Shown in pieces: positions 34,243 to 46,900 of a stretch of DNA of 64,000 bases (positions are counted from its first letter, which is position 1; each line of letters opens with the position of its first letter). The stretch comes from Telmatactis stephensoni. Taxonomy: Eukaryota; Cnidaria; Anthozoa; Actiniaria; Isophelliidae. The notes under the pieces are model-generated. The model saw only the letters and a list, made by a program, of their open reading frames with translations, was not told where the DNA came from and did not search any database. The translations under genes were made by a program, and so were the position numbers. The stretch is taken from positions 372,001 to 436,000 of the forward strand of contig JALIZF010001877.1 of the NCBI GenBank assembly GCA_029948255.1, given 5' to 3'.

Positions 34243-37200
34243 TTTTAATTGGCGATCTTTTGGACATTTACTCTTTTTCGCACCTAAAATATTTGCTGTA
34301 ATTTGAATTTGTGGCCCATCGAAGTTTGAGAGTTAGTACTTGGATTTGAGGCGAGGGTTATGTCGAAATTCAAATGCGCGCTCAAACTTGAGAAAAAGGC
34401 TATTGTCAGTGATTTTGTGACGTCAATACCGCAAAGTACTGACGGCTAGTTGGGAGTAAACATATCCCGTATTGGGCGGAGTCGCGTAGCGACGCACAGA
34501 AAAAGTCTGAAAGCATATCATTTTACATGACAGATTCCTTCCTCCTCTCCTTTAACGACGTTCAAAAACAAGAAAACACTCGAACAGTTGGCTGACTTAC
34601 AGTCTAAAAACCTAGAACATGGACGGAGGATAAAAAGTATATTTTCAGTAGCATGTTTCACCAAGAACAGTATACATATTCACGTCATCATTGACCTGTT
34701 TCCATCTTATCTCTTTCTCATACAAAACTCTAGGCTTCTCAGAAACGTCAAGGAATGGAGCTAGGGTGGGGCTTTACTTTTTGAGACAAAATGGACAACG
34801 GTGTTGATATCTACTGTGTTAGGTCTTAATCCTCGTACAATACCGATCGAGAATCGAAAAAAAAAAAGATATTTTTCAGAGCTTTTTTCCTCACTGTATG
34901 ATAATTTAATTACGTCAGGGAATAAAGACGCGAGACTGTAATGTTTGAAATGGTTATCATTCATTATATGGATTGAAAGTACTACATCATATCTACACGA
35001 TCATATAAAAAATCAAGAGAAACAACGATTTCTAAAGAAGAGGTAGGGAAAAAAAGTTTGTATTTCCTGAGGCTACTATACGTCTTTCTTTAGAACCCTG
35101 CTCGACTTATATTTACAAAAGTTGGCACGCTACGATCGGCTAATTTGGATCACGTGCCGGTTGCTCAACCTACGAGTTTTTGTCTTCTTCCTTCAAAAAC
35201 TCCTCATTTCTCTTATTTTCGTAATAAATATTACTTTAAAAGGTAGCTAAATGTTTTCTTTTTCATTCAATAATTAAGAGTGACACATTTGTCCGAAAAA
35301 CTTCAATGATATCTCACACATTTCGAGACTACAAAATATGGACTTCAAGGCTCAAAATATATGAAATGAAGTGGCGATCTCTTCAGATTAAAATTTACCA
35401 TTCTATTCAATAATTTAACAATCTCATACATTCAGTGTTCTAATTTGTACCTCTCTTGAGTGGTCGATTTCGATTTTTGGCTTCTCACTGGTAGAGCAGA
35501 TTTCATAAGAGTAGGAAATCTACAGTACAGATACGGTATACAAATACAGCCAATCAGTAGGGACCTACGATGGGCTTCTGAGCCAATCAGAATTCGAAGT
35601 TACCGTCAAGGAGTTACAGTAGGAATTGCCACTCATACGGAATTCTGCTGTGTTAATTGTGCACAAGAGTTGGGTAGAAAACTGAAGCTTCATTTTGCTG
35701 AACGTTGTTCATTCAAAAAAACAAATTTTAATATTGTCGTTAATTAACGAACACTGATCGAAAGTGTAAAAAAAGCTTCACATTCTTTTTAGCTTTGTTA
35801 GTCCAGAGATATAAAATCCAAAACAAGCTTTCATCTATTTTTGTATTTTTGTAAATTCTTGTGCTTGTAGAATTATGTTCAACAAAACGCTGAACGTCTA
35901 GGTAGAAGAGTGGAGAAGTCGAATCGACACAAACTCTTTCAAAACAAAACAAAATTTGCATCACTTTATTCGACATTTTTATTGCCCAAAATAGCATTCA
36001 TTCCCACACAAATGGCAGTGAATACAAATAACTTAACACTGATATCCCCACAGGCGAGAAACAGTTTGTTAATTGTAGCACTGAAAATGCGAACTCATCG
36101 CGAGTTTCAAAATCAATCGATGTATATGTTCTAGATCTTGTTTCATTGAAGGACTAGTTAAAATATCCTATCAATAGTTTACCTTGCATCAACTCGGATG
36201 AATATTTAATGTTACAGACAAGAGGCTGTAAGGGGGACATCAGGTAATTGTAAAATTTGAAAGGGACGCGTTGGAAATAAATTACATTACACCGAGAAGA
36301 AGTCTCATTTGTTTCTTGGCATATAAGATATGACTAACCAAATATAAGAAACGAATATTCCAAAAGTTACTAGCTTGTCTAAATTTTTTTAAAACTCGTT
36401 TTACTCCAACAGCTCAGTGGGAAAACAGTCTTTATCGTCGGAAAAGTTCAAAAATGTTTATAATACAATAGAAACTACAGAAAAATACTTCACTCGATCG
36501 CCCGCTACTCCCCGCCAACTAGAATTACGCAAACCTTTTAGAAACTTTGATAAAAGTTTGGATACCATTTCGCCTAAACTCATTGGATTAATGTTTTTGA
36601 TCTTAACACTAGTGCCTTTTACAACTGGATTTTACATCACAGTAATATGTTCTACATTATAAAGTATGAAAACAAATGCTATTCCACTAGTGTTAGTTTG
36701 CTAAAGTTTTGTCTCACCTTGCCAGTGGTTTTCTATTGTAGACGATGTCAAAAAGCACCAAACCTTGTTACTTTACCTTGTACAGCGATGACGTCTTATT
36801 TTTGCATCAATCAGTCGTGTTTTATAGTACAGCTTGTCAATCAAATAAATGTGCACTGTTTTCAACCACTCACAGATCACCATAGGTGCCACATTACAAT
36901 GAGGGGGCTGGAATGTTATCTAAGGTATGGGAGTGAGAAAATATGGGTTAGTAAAATTTTTTCCCGATTTTACTTTCGTTTTTCGTTTTCGGTTTATTCG
37001 GCACCGACAGACTTGTAAAGGCGTCAAAGAACTGAGCTTGACTTCATATACGAGTATCTCCATACATGGGTAATGTACCCACTTCTTATTTGGAGTATAA
37101 CCAGGCTTTAACACAACGCGTTATTAGTTGGGCGTAGCCAGGTGGCTGAGAACTGTTTTTCATGAGTGCACAATTGTCCCCAATTAGCCAAGACAATTAT

Positions 37201-40200
37201 GTTTTCGCAAGTTCAAAACAATATTCTTTTGTCGCTCTTAAAACAATGTCGCACCTCTTGTTAAGTATTTTCTTTAAAAACCAATTTCTTCGTACTTTCG
37301 TATATTCATCACACCAAAGCGAATTTCATGTCGATCATTTTTCCATTAATATTCCTTTTTGAAGTACGTCAATATAGATATTATTGGCCCTATAAGTTAT
37401 TTCATGTTGGTCGGAAAACTGACGGATTTTACGTGCAGGTGTCTTAGAAAAATACTAGTTTTTGAAAACAAGATTCGATCACAATAAAAACATTGTTTGT
37501 GATTAGTTTTTTCATGACGATCTATTTCTTGCAAAACGTCAGACGATGATAATATTATTCTGATGACTTTCTACACCACTTTGAGAAATATATTCGTTCT
37601 TTAGAACTAACATTTAGGAATTCGATTCAGAAAATTAAGCAAGTTGTTTTCTCAATCGAGTCGATAAAAACTTGAATCCATTGAAAAGCACAGCGGTAGA
37701 CTACTTCATATTTAATGTTGAGATTAGAAGGCGCGCGTGCCGAAGACACAAAACGTACGTTGTAACACTAATTGCATAGATATTTTTAAACTTCTAAACT
37801 ATCACCACAAGTGAAACTTTAAGCTTTTTGCCATTCTAGAGTGATAGAGCAAAATACTCAATGATACAGTAATGTAAATAAGTTTATTTGGAATTCCTGC
37901 ATCCAATAAGAAAGTTCTCTGTTTGTAGTTTGATGTGATGACAGGTGGAAATGAGAACAATATATGATAATCTTGACATAATTTGAACTGCTAAGACGTT
38001 TTATGAATTGTGTCTGAAGAAAACACAGTTTAAGGGTTTTTTTTTGCTCAACCTAATTGAAAGTCTCGCTGTAGGATGAAAGTTTGGAAGAACATCTTTA
38101 AACATGTTTTAAAACATCCAGTAAAATGAAATAATCCTTGAGGTTTCTTCTTGGAACTGGACAATAAAGATACTATAAAGGGTTCACATTTTGATTTTTT
38201 TTTCCAGCAAAAGAATTTGTAAGTGATATGACAGAACGACAAAACACACCCTGCCGAGTGGCGATAATGACAGCGAAACTGAAAGCTAAAAAACTGGTTT
38301 TTGTTATTCATATTCTAATTAAAGATGCTAATGACAGCAAAACAGCAGAAGCCCTAACAGTTTCCTTTAAAGAAAAATGTTCAGTATTTTAATTTTGTTT
38401 TATCAAAGACTATATTTTTAATTTAGGATGCAACTTGTCAAAATTCTCGACTATTAAATGCATTGCAAACACTAATTTGCCTGATCTTCTTTGCTATATT
38501 AAGGGTTACGCGTCAATATTAAAAAACAAACATTTTCTTTTCTATTGTTTGGTTTTCATATCGCTTAATGACACTAGGAGATGTTTCATAGAGAACTCTA
38601 CCTGAATTAAACTAGTTAAGTTCTAACACGCGCCAACAAAGCTATATGAATTGGTGGCGTGCAAAGGTTTACATGTATGATTTCAAGCAGTTGTTTCTCT
38701 TGTGGTAAAAACAACAACAACGCTGTTTTGTGACTGAATTTCACTCTGCCAGTTCCTAATCCTAAGATAGCAATGAGAAATTTGCTTGTAATTTTATATT
38801 GTAATTGATAAACCAACATTTCATGAACGAGGCTGTCAAAATATCGCAACTTATATAAACTTTTCTGGGGTAGTTGAGAATATACTTTCCAATGTTATTT
38901 TTTGATACTGAATCCAGTTGAAGTCTTTGCTCACTTATAATTAGGTATGACATTACAACTGCTAATCTAATTTCATCCCTAAAATTCATTTATCTTCATA
39001 ATTTATTTCTGAAATATAAGATGTGCTAGATCCTGTGTAAATGTGTAAATCTTCATCTTTTCACAGGTGCAAAATCAGATTCATAAAAAATCTCTTCGAA
39101 AATCATCATCCAGGATTATGGTGTGGCTTGGCTAGAATATCAGTGGGAAATCAGTATTTTCTTTGTTGTTTTCATTCATTTTGAAAACCTTAACACTTAA
39201 TATGCTTCAGTCTTTAATAAAGTGAAAACTGACGGCTTTTTCTTGCTGTAATATAAAGTTTCAACTGAATTGAATCAGAGCAATTTGATTTTGTAACATT
39301 GTTCAGTAAAAGGAATCCGTATCTTTCTCAAACCTTTCAGTCACTTAACTAACTCAATAGACAACCACAGCCACGGCTAAAAATACTTTATTTGCGTTAC
39401 ATAAAGACAAAAACATTTTGACGAGACAAAACGTTCACACAAACCAGTTATCTTGTGAATTAGTATGTAATTCAGCTTAACGGCGGGGGAGGAATAGCTT
39501 TTGTTAAATGAGCTGATGTCACTCGTTTTGTTTCCTATATTACCTGATAACCAGATTTCGAAAGGAGAATATGGAATGTTCCAGTAGCATAAAATTGTAC
39601 AATTACAGGTTAAAAACAGTAAGCTGTACCGCCCCAAGTTTTGAATATCATTTATAGTTCACGTGGTTAAGGCAAAGTATAAGGTTTATAGCAATCTGGA
39701 ATCAGATCTCAGAGCTCGAAATCGTTTCTCCTTCTTTCGTTTGGCGAGTTTAAGTTAATTCAGTTGTCTTTTTATTTTGGTAAGATAAACTATAACTGAT
39801 GATAGAAATTTTTGACATGTTAGCCGGAGGCTCTCGTGTCATTGTTGCATGTGTCTCCTCATTTCAAGTGATACATTTTTGCCACTGACTGTTTCATGAA
39901 ACATGTAAAAGGACCGCGGACTTTAATTGTAAAAAAAACTGAATCCACCATAGCTGGGCATTCTTTATTATCTACATGTGAAATCAAACGTCTCAGATAC
40001 AAGTGTTGATCTGACATGTCTCTCTTTTTATTTTCTAAACAATAACCCATTGCGAGTGCTTAGCTTTTAACCCTAGCAAGCCTACCGTACGTTGCGGTTT
40101 AATTTATTCTTGCTTTGAAATAGCTCCGATCGCAAGACTTCGGGATCGGAGTTACACAAGCGGCTGATTTTGAATTTTTTTCCCTTTTGTCAGCCAGCTT

Positions 40201-40498
40201 ATATTAAATATATATATTTTTATTATATTTTGAAAATAATTCAAGAGTTTTGATTGGCTAAGAGCCACCGGATAAATTACCATAGTCGCCGGCTAGCTGC
40301 CCAAATTTGGAGTTATCAAAATGTTGAAAACCATTATTCGAAGTTATGACGTAATTTTCTCGAATATGGAAAATTAACTTGCGGTATGACGTCACGCTAA
40401 TTTATGCGGTTCATGCCAAAAGCGGGAAAACAACAACAACATGTATTCTTGTCAACAAAGCACAACTGAGAAAGAATTATTTTCAAAAAATAATAAAA

Positions 40499-40616
40499 CA
40501 GTTATTGAATTCGTTTCTCGTAAGATATGGGGAATTATTAAGGCCTCGGTTTGTACGTGTTATCTGCCTCAGCCTTATAATTCCCCATATCCTACTCGAC
40601 CTCATCCAATAATTGC
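40499..40616. mobile_element. short inverted-repeat element
   Basis: The inner arms GATATGGGGAATTAT (40,524-40,538) and ATAATTCCCCATATC (40,577-40,591) are exact complements. Weaker pairing runs outward to about 40,499 and 40,616 (GTTATTGAATTCG against CCTCATCCAATAATTGC). Overall about 118 bp. A 77-codon open frame covers it but the pairing explains the sequence better. Confidence 0.5.
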
Positions 40617-41633
40617 TTAATATTTATCCTATTTCTTTAATTTAGGAAAATAAAGAAAAAGAACCAAGCGAGTTGAACTTCTTCTTCTTCTTTTCCTCTT
40701 ACTAATAACTTGCTGTCTCAGAATTATAAAAAGGTTCTGCAATAAAACCTTGCACGTTGTTGTGTGTGTGAGACGGTAATTATGGAATAAATATGAAAGT
40801 ACACTACTTTCAGTTTATAAAGCATAGAAGATAAGCCCGAAATGTCTCATGGGAAATCAAGTTATTTGAATTGGGTCAAGGATCAGTGAAAAGTACGTCG
40901 TAATTTCACTATTTCATGCAATCTTTCTGGCACACAATGCAAAAATACCTTATTGTACATCTCATTGGCATATTTCCCATGCATTGGGACTTAGTTTCTA
41001 TGCTTTAGGATTTTAAACAGGGAGGGGACTAGAATTAAATGTCCAATGGATCACATTGTACCACAATGGAATTGTTTAATTTTATTCCAGTCCTGCCCCG
41101 ATCGAGGGCAGTTTGGGTTATGGAACTGGCTATGGAAACAAGTTTCTACTCTGTGGTTTATCGATGAAATAGAAATGTACTATTATTTTTACTTCTTATT
41201 TGAACATTTTTTGGATTAGTTCAAACAACTGACATAATAACTAACCCCAAAACGACTGAGACAAATCAAAATGCTATAAATCAATTATAGCCGTGTACCA
41301 GATCCTTTGTTCTAGAGTGGCTACACCTCAATGAAAAATCGTTGATCTGTCAAAAAATTTAAAATTGTTGTGTAAGACTCGTAAAATTTTCAGGCCAGTT
41401 GAACTCCAATCATTGCCCAAATACCTGGCATGTTTTGTGTTGTACATGAAGTATAGTTTAAGCTCTTCCCCCTCCCCCTGTACAGTGTTGCTGCTAAAAT
41501 CCTGCGACTTGGTACCCTGTGTCAAACTGACAGACTCCGTGGCCACTGTAAGAAACCGCAACATTGTACAAGGAGGAAAGGGGATTTAGGTTGAAAAGCA
41601 AAGTCTTTGCAAACCGTGTTAAAGAGAACTTAA

Positions 41634-42470
41634 GGGTACGTGTACTGACAGGTTGCTGTACAACGGTTGCTATGCAAAATAGGGCCTTGTTTTAGCGATA
41701 GGCTCACGCGCGCGCGTTTTTGCGGGAACCATCTGACTAACAGTAGAGGGATGCATGCCTGACAAAAAAGATTATTTTTTAATGTTAATGCGCATGCGCA
41801 GGAAATTTTACTTCCGTTTTCTTCAAAAAGCTATAATCTTTGGTGTCTTGGTAGATTTTATCAAAACGAAGTGTTTCTTCAATATTTATATTTTTTATAC
41901 ATCATTTATATCTGTATCAATTAATGCGGAAAAATCATGACAAGTTTCTTTGGAGATCATTCTTAAAACGCATGCCTGGTTTTATGCACCTTGATCTCAA
42001 GATTTAGTCAATTTCATATTCTCCAATATGCATTGCTTAAGGAAATTATAGCTTTTCTCCGTAGCTGATGTCATATGATGGCGTCACGCAAACGACGTCA
42101 TAAAATGTGAAAGTTCCGTAGAGGAAGGCGAACTAGCTATATAATGTAAAAGTGATTTGACAATTCGCCATTCCGAAGTTAGAGTTCCAGTTGAATTATG
42201 GGGATTGTCTTGGGGGACACAAAATTTCAAAATTCACGAAGAAATGAGGTACAGTTCACCAAATATGAGACAAGAGAGCATAAATAAGAGAAAAGTTATC
42301 AAGATCAGGTGTTTACGATTGTTTACAAGCACTTTGCTCCAAATTGAAATTAAGTGGCGTCCAAAAACCGTTCCATAATTCAACTAGAACCCTAACTTCG
42401 GAATGGCGAATTTAGAGACATTTTAGAACATTTTCAAAGTTGCCTAGTAACGGGCAATGTCAGTACATCC
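41634..42470. mobile_element. DNA-transposon-like element, family A copy 2 (interrupted)
   Basis: The ends share TGTACTGACA (left) and TGTCAGTACATCC (right), and TTAA precedes the left end. The interior matches the copy at 13,390-13,944 in order. After removing the 250-bp insertion at 42,162-42,411 the backbone is about 585 bp, close to copy 1 at 555 bp. A CG-rich patch (about 41,708-41,720) is shared in position with copy 1. Confidence 0.6.
42162..42411. mobile_element. MITE inserted inside family A copy 2
   Basis: Inverted arms of about 40 bp: AATTCGCCATTCCGAAGTTA at the left and its complement at the right, continuing through AGTTGAATTATGG/CCATAATTCAACT with a few mismatches. The 73-codon open frame (42,157-42,378) is contained in the element and is not a gene. 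No clear target duplication. Confidence 0.65.
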
Positions 42471-42881
42471 GCTCAATACGTGCCAACTAATTTTGGCAAT
42501 GATTGTAGTTAGTTCTTCTGTCAATGAAGTACTATTGTACAATCTTTATCTAGCACACAGTGCAATAACACATTATTGCGTCTAAACATATAACTGATTT
42601 CCAATGTGTCATTTGGGAATTAGCTTCACGCAGGTCAAAACGGTGTTTTGAGTAATAGGCGTATTTATTCAACAAGGGAAAAGAGGGGGATTCAAATACA
42701 TTTCTCTGGATGCACCATTTTCATCGCTCTTTTCCCCTAACTGCATGTTTGCCAATACACTAAATATCTAGTCAATCACATTAGTCCTGATCAAAACAAC
42801 ACTTATCTTAATGTTGAAAACTGTCACGTGATTACTGAAATACACATCGTTCAGTAATAAGGTAATCATAGTCACAATTAT

Positions 42882-42887
42882 TTTATT
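42882..42887 (-). terminator. possible NEK polyadenylation signal
   Basis: TTTATT on the + strand reads AATAAA on the gene strand, about 320 bp after the NEK stop codon. It is the first clear hexamer I noticed, but AATAAA is common in AT-rich DNA. Confidence 0.25.
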
Positions 42888-43209
42888 ATCAACTATGATG
42901 CGCATAAATCCTGGTCATAGAAAGGAAGCAAAATGAGAAATTACGATATTGTAATTAAAGATAATGCTGCTTTCTTCAAGTTGTTGTGATCACTTGACAG
43001 CTCGTTAACTATTTTCTGTCGTGGCGGACATCCTAAGTTTTCGCATTCAATGAGTTTAAGCATGGAGATTCCGAGATTATGTTGTAAAGCCAATTCACGC
43101 CGTACTGCCTAAATAACAATATTAATTACATGTACAAAACTATAAAGGGCTTGGGCTTTACATTTCTACAGGATGGTACTTTTCTTTCTATTCTGTCCAC
43201 GCTGAATAA

Positions 43210-43996
43210 CTAAACGCTTGTTCCAAAGTGACTTGATTCGCTTGCAATAAGCTGATAAAGTACGGGAAGGTAGTCAATATTATCACTTCCCAAAATTTGA
43301 CTCAAGTATACATGGTCATGTTTTATGACATCTTGTTGAGATGAAAATAATGAGGATCCATTCAAGTACTGATAGGCCTCGATAAATCGTTCTGTTCCCA
43401 AATTCTCCTCAAGAAATACTCTCAGTGCCTCGATATGTGCGAAAAGTCGATTTGGCATCGGTTGCGTTGAGGTGCAGTGTTTTCCCGCGAAATTTGAATT
43501 TTAAGCCCAAAGCCTCATTACCGTCTTTGTTTGACTTGCTGGGACTAAAAGAAGTTGGTTGTTCCTGCTCTTTTGCTTTGTATGAAAGTGTAGTAAATTT
43601 GCTTTGTTTTTCGCTTGTTATGTCTGGTTTGATAGAGAATTCTGACCTGGATGAGTCCACCTCAAGGTTTGTACTGATCTTCTTAGCTCGTCGTCGTGCT
43701 TTGTCAATCTGTGCACCTTTGATGCCTTTAAACTGTTGCGTTGTCATTTTTGGATTCAAAAACGTAGAATCAGATTTATGTCTGCTTTTAGACTGAGATT
43801 GACTCTTACTCGTATCAGTAACATCAGGAACGGACAATAGTGGTAATCGACGAAACTGAGCAACTTTATAGGTTTCACATCGTTTAAACGCTTGTGAAGG
43901 GTTTACCAGGACTTCATGATTTGGTTGCTGTGGTAACGCTGCCTTTCTTTTGGCTTTGCTTATGACAGTAGAATGATTTCTCAGCATAGGGTAAAG
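43210..43996 (-). CDS. NEK: NEK exon 7: C-terminal exon with frame break
   Basis: The exon starts after CTATTTTTGACAG in phase 0 with the previous exon. The entry frame runs to a stop at 43,409. The family C-terminal motif ([13 protein letters not shown]) is in the +1 frame, open from about 43,500 to the stop at 43,210. The exon minus its stop and one base is exactly 261 codons. A one-base insertion or sequencing error between 43,411 and 43,500 is the simplest reading. Confidence 0.8.
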
Positions 43997-46900
43997 CTGT
44001 CAAAAATAGAAAAACAGTTACTACTACAGTTAAGAAGGTCAAATCAAGTAAAAATAAAATGTAAAGGATATTATGCAAACACTGGTGCCACTCCTTCCGT
44101 AAAGGATTTTTCAAGCTAGCTAGGCCGATCAGTTTCGACGATATATTCCGGTTCTTTCCCACCTCTCTAGTAGCGTTTTAGGTCTGGCTTTCACGAGCAA
44201 CGGAAGCAGAAGTGCAAGCAACATACGCACAGACTCGGTGATACATTTCTCGCACAGATGTGAAAAAAGATAAAGAGCTTTGCATTAGTCAGCCTATGTG
44301 ATGCTTCTGCTTCCGTCGCTGTTAAAACTGCAGACTTCAGGGATTCTAAGAGACATTCCATCAAAAATCCCATGACCAAGTCTTTATTCATAGGATATAT
44401 AATAGATCTGTGAGCAGTACGGAAAGTTTGGTTAGTGCTCTTAATAAAATGCACTGAATTGAACAAGAGAGTCTAAATACTGAAACATGCACCTGAAGAT
44501 TCATGCTTCTACATGCACATCATCAACAACGATAGAAATATCATCAAATAATCATGGTCCTTCCGAACAAGCAAAAGTAACACTACAGTGCAGACCAGTG
44601 CAACAAATTCAGTGTACAGACAACTTTAACTGAGTTAAACGGTCAAAGAATCGTTGTTTCTATAAAATATCTAGAAATGGGCAGTTATGCGGCTCCATTT
44701 GCAGGAACAACCATTCTTTGTAAGTTCCCATCTAGTAGGTAAAATCCGGCCGTGATTTTTCAAACATGTTTTTGCTTGTGCAAGGAAAAAAAAGTTGCCA
44801 AATCTTGAAAATCGAGAGCTTAGCTTGTGAAACCGAGCAAAACTTTATAGTATCACGTGATGAGGCTAAACTATTCTGCAGAAATTTGAAAAGCATCGTT
44901 TTTGCTACGATTAGACCCCACTAAAACGTGTCTTTCTTTTGTCTTAAAAACTACAGCCAAAACATGGGTTTTCAAATCTAGCCGTCAGGTTTTAGTGAAC
45001 GTAGACAGAGTGTCTTCCAGCCGTTACATCGGAAGTAGAGATCAACGTTGTGGAACAACATGATGCAAATGAGTTCACCACGAGCGTTATGCTTGGATAT
45101 TGGCCTTGGTGGAACACGTGCGACGAAGCTAGCAAAAATTCGTATAATTTCCGCTACATTGTATAGTCACAAGAAAAAAGAAAAAAGACATTTATACTGC
45201 GTAACTTGAAACTTTTTCGACATACATACACGTATGAAGTTAACTGAAACGTTGAATGGAAGCGTGAGTTCAGTTGACTCTGAGACTTGAATTCGGGTCA
45301 GTGGTACCCTGAGGTAATAAGAATGTAGAATATCAAAACAATTCGTATGTTTTGTATGTAAACTCTTCAGTTATGTAGTTACAACAACATTGTGTTGTAT
45401 AATTGTGTTAAAAACCAACCAAATCAAAGCCAAACTACCAGCAAATACAATAAAAACACAATTACACGTGTTCATTAATACTAATCTTGTCAAAATTGAG
45501 CCATTAACTGAAGTTATAAGAACAGTTTGCCTGTATAATAGACATGCCCGTCTGATTAGTTTGGTTGGTTGTTCTTTATTGACAAGAGTCATTAACTGCA
45601 AATAGTTAATTATGGGCTAAAATGAAACACTTACATTTTCTTTCTCAAGTTGTTCACATGAAGCAGTTCTTCTTGAGTATCTACGGACTTTTCGGCAGTG
45701 ATGCATGTGTTGATCGATTGATTCTCTGGCTGCTTGTCTTCTAGCGCGTACTTCCCTAACACATGGAACTGACACAATTCGTTCACGTGATCTAGACACA
45801 GGTTGATCGCCTTCCATTCTTTTCGTTACTGTTTGTTTGACTTGTTTGCTAATTAGTTGCTTTATTCTAGGCTTAATTTCATTCGTTTTGATCTTACTGC
45901 AGCCGTCCTTGGCGTCGCTGTCCTTTTGTGTACATTTATTTTCATCGCTCTCTTCAGGTGGTAGTTTATTTGTACTGGATTCGCTTGGATGATGGTGTTT
46001 CTTTGGGACACAGCTTTTACAACCACGCTTTGTTTCAGTTTCACTTTGTTCTTTGCGGGAAGCACTGCTTTTATCTCTGTCTTGAGTAGACTTTAGTCGG
46101 TATGATGCAGCTATCGCTCCTCCGACCTCATCTCTATTCTGTGCACAACTTGCTCTCTCCTTATTCAATTCTGCTGCCATCACCTTATTTTTGCAATTAT
46201 TTAGGTCTTCATTAGATATATTTTTAGTATCTTCTCTCTTATTTTCTGGAGCACCTAAGAGGTGAACTGCTGATTCGGATTGAGCTCTCTCAGTTTTTCT
46301 TTTGATCTTTGCATACACTTCCTGTGAAGATATTTTAATTCCAGTCACGCTGCAGACAGCTGAACTTCTTCTTCGTCTCGCGTGCTCTCTAAGAATTGAT
46401 TGTCTAATTTGTTTGGCTTCTGTTGACTCGGCAGCTATTTTTTGCTTCTCTACAAATCCAATGTTTGTGTGCTTCTTGATGACTTCGGACTGATTTTCGA
46501 TGATTTCTACATGGGATGAAATGCTCACTCTTCTTGGCTCCTGATGAACTGTAATGGCTACTTGATCTTGTGTTCCACAACCATTTTTTGAATACTTTAT
46601 ATTTGTTTTCACTTGTTTTACTAGTAATTCATTATGGCCTATTCCCTTTGGATGAACAGCTGCTTTCACAAACTCCTCTTTGTCCTGCTGGCTAATATGT
46701 ACGTGTTCCAAGTTCTGAGTGATCTTTCCCACAGACTCATCCGCAGAAGATTTTGGCTTTGATTGCACTTTACAAACTTCAATGGACTTTTTACGTTCAG
46801 TTACCAGAACGCTTGACACACTCTCTTTTCTCTCTCTTTCAATTACGGCGTATTTTTCTACATGCGGCTTCATTGCGGGTACGTAGAGAAGCTGCTTCGC

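Larger units (their letters stand above)
28023..41633. other. gene-poor region
   Basis: About 13.6 kb without a supported gene. It contains the G-tracts, the AGA/GGA array, the hairpin at 31.1 kb and the paired termini or elements at 31.9, 32.2, 34.1 and 40.5 kb. The remaining AT-rich stretches (33-34 kb, 35-40 kb) have no open frame with a recognisable domain; the 95-codon frame at 35,460-35,747 is unassigned and may be chance. Confidence 0.55.

Noticed and set aside
35460..35747. 95-codon open frame as a gene
   Set aside because: No domain, no splice context and no repeat match that I can see; length is within chance for the region.
42157..42378. 73-codon open frame
   Set aside because: It coincides with an inverted-repeat element and shows no domain.
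43425..43796. 123-codon + strand frame
   Set aside because: Antisense to the NEK last exon, which has family-level support.
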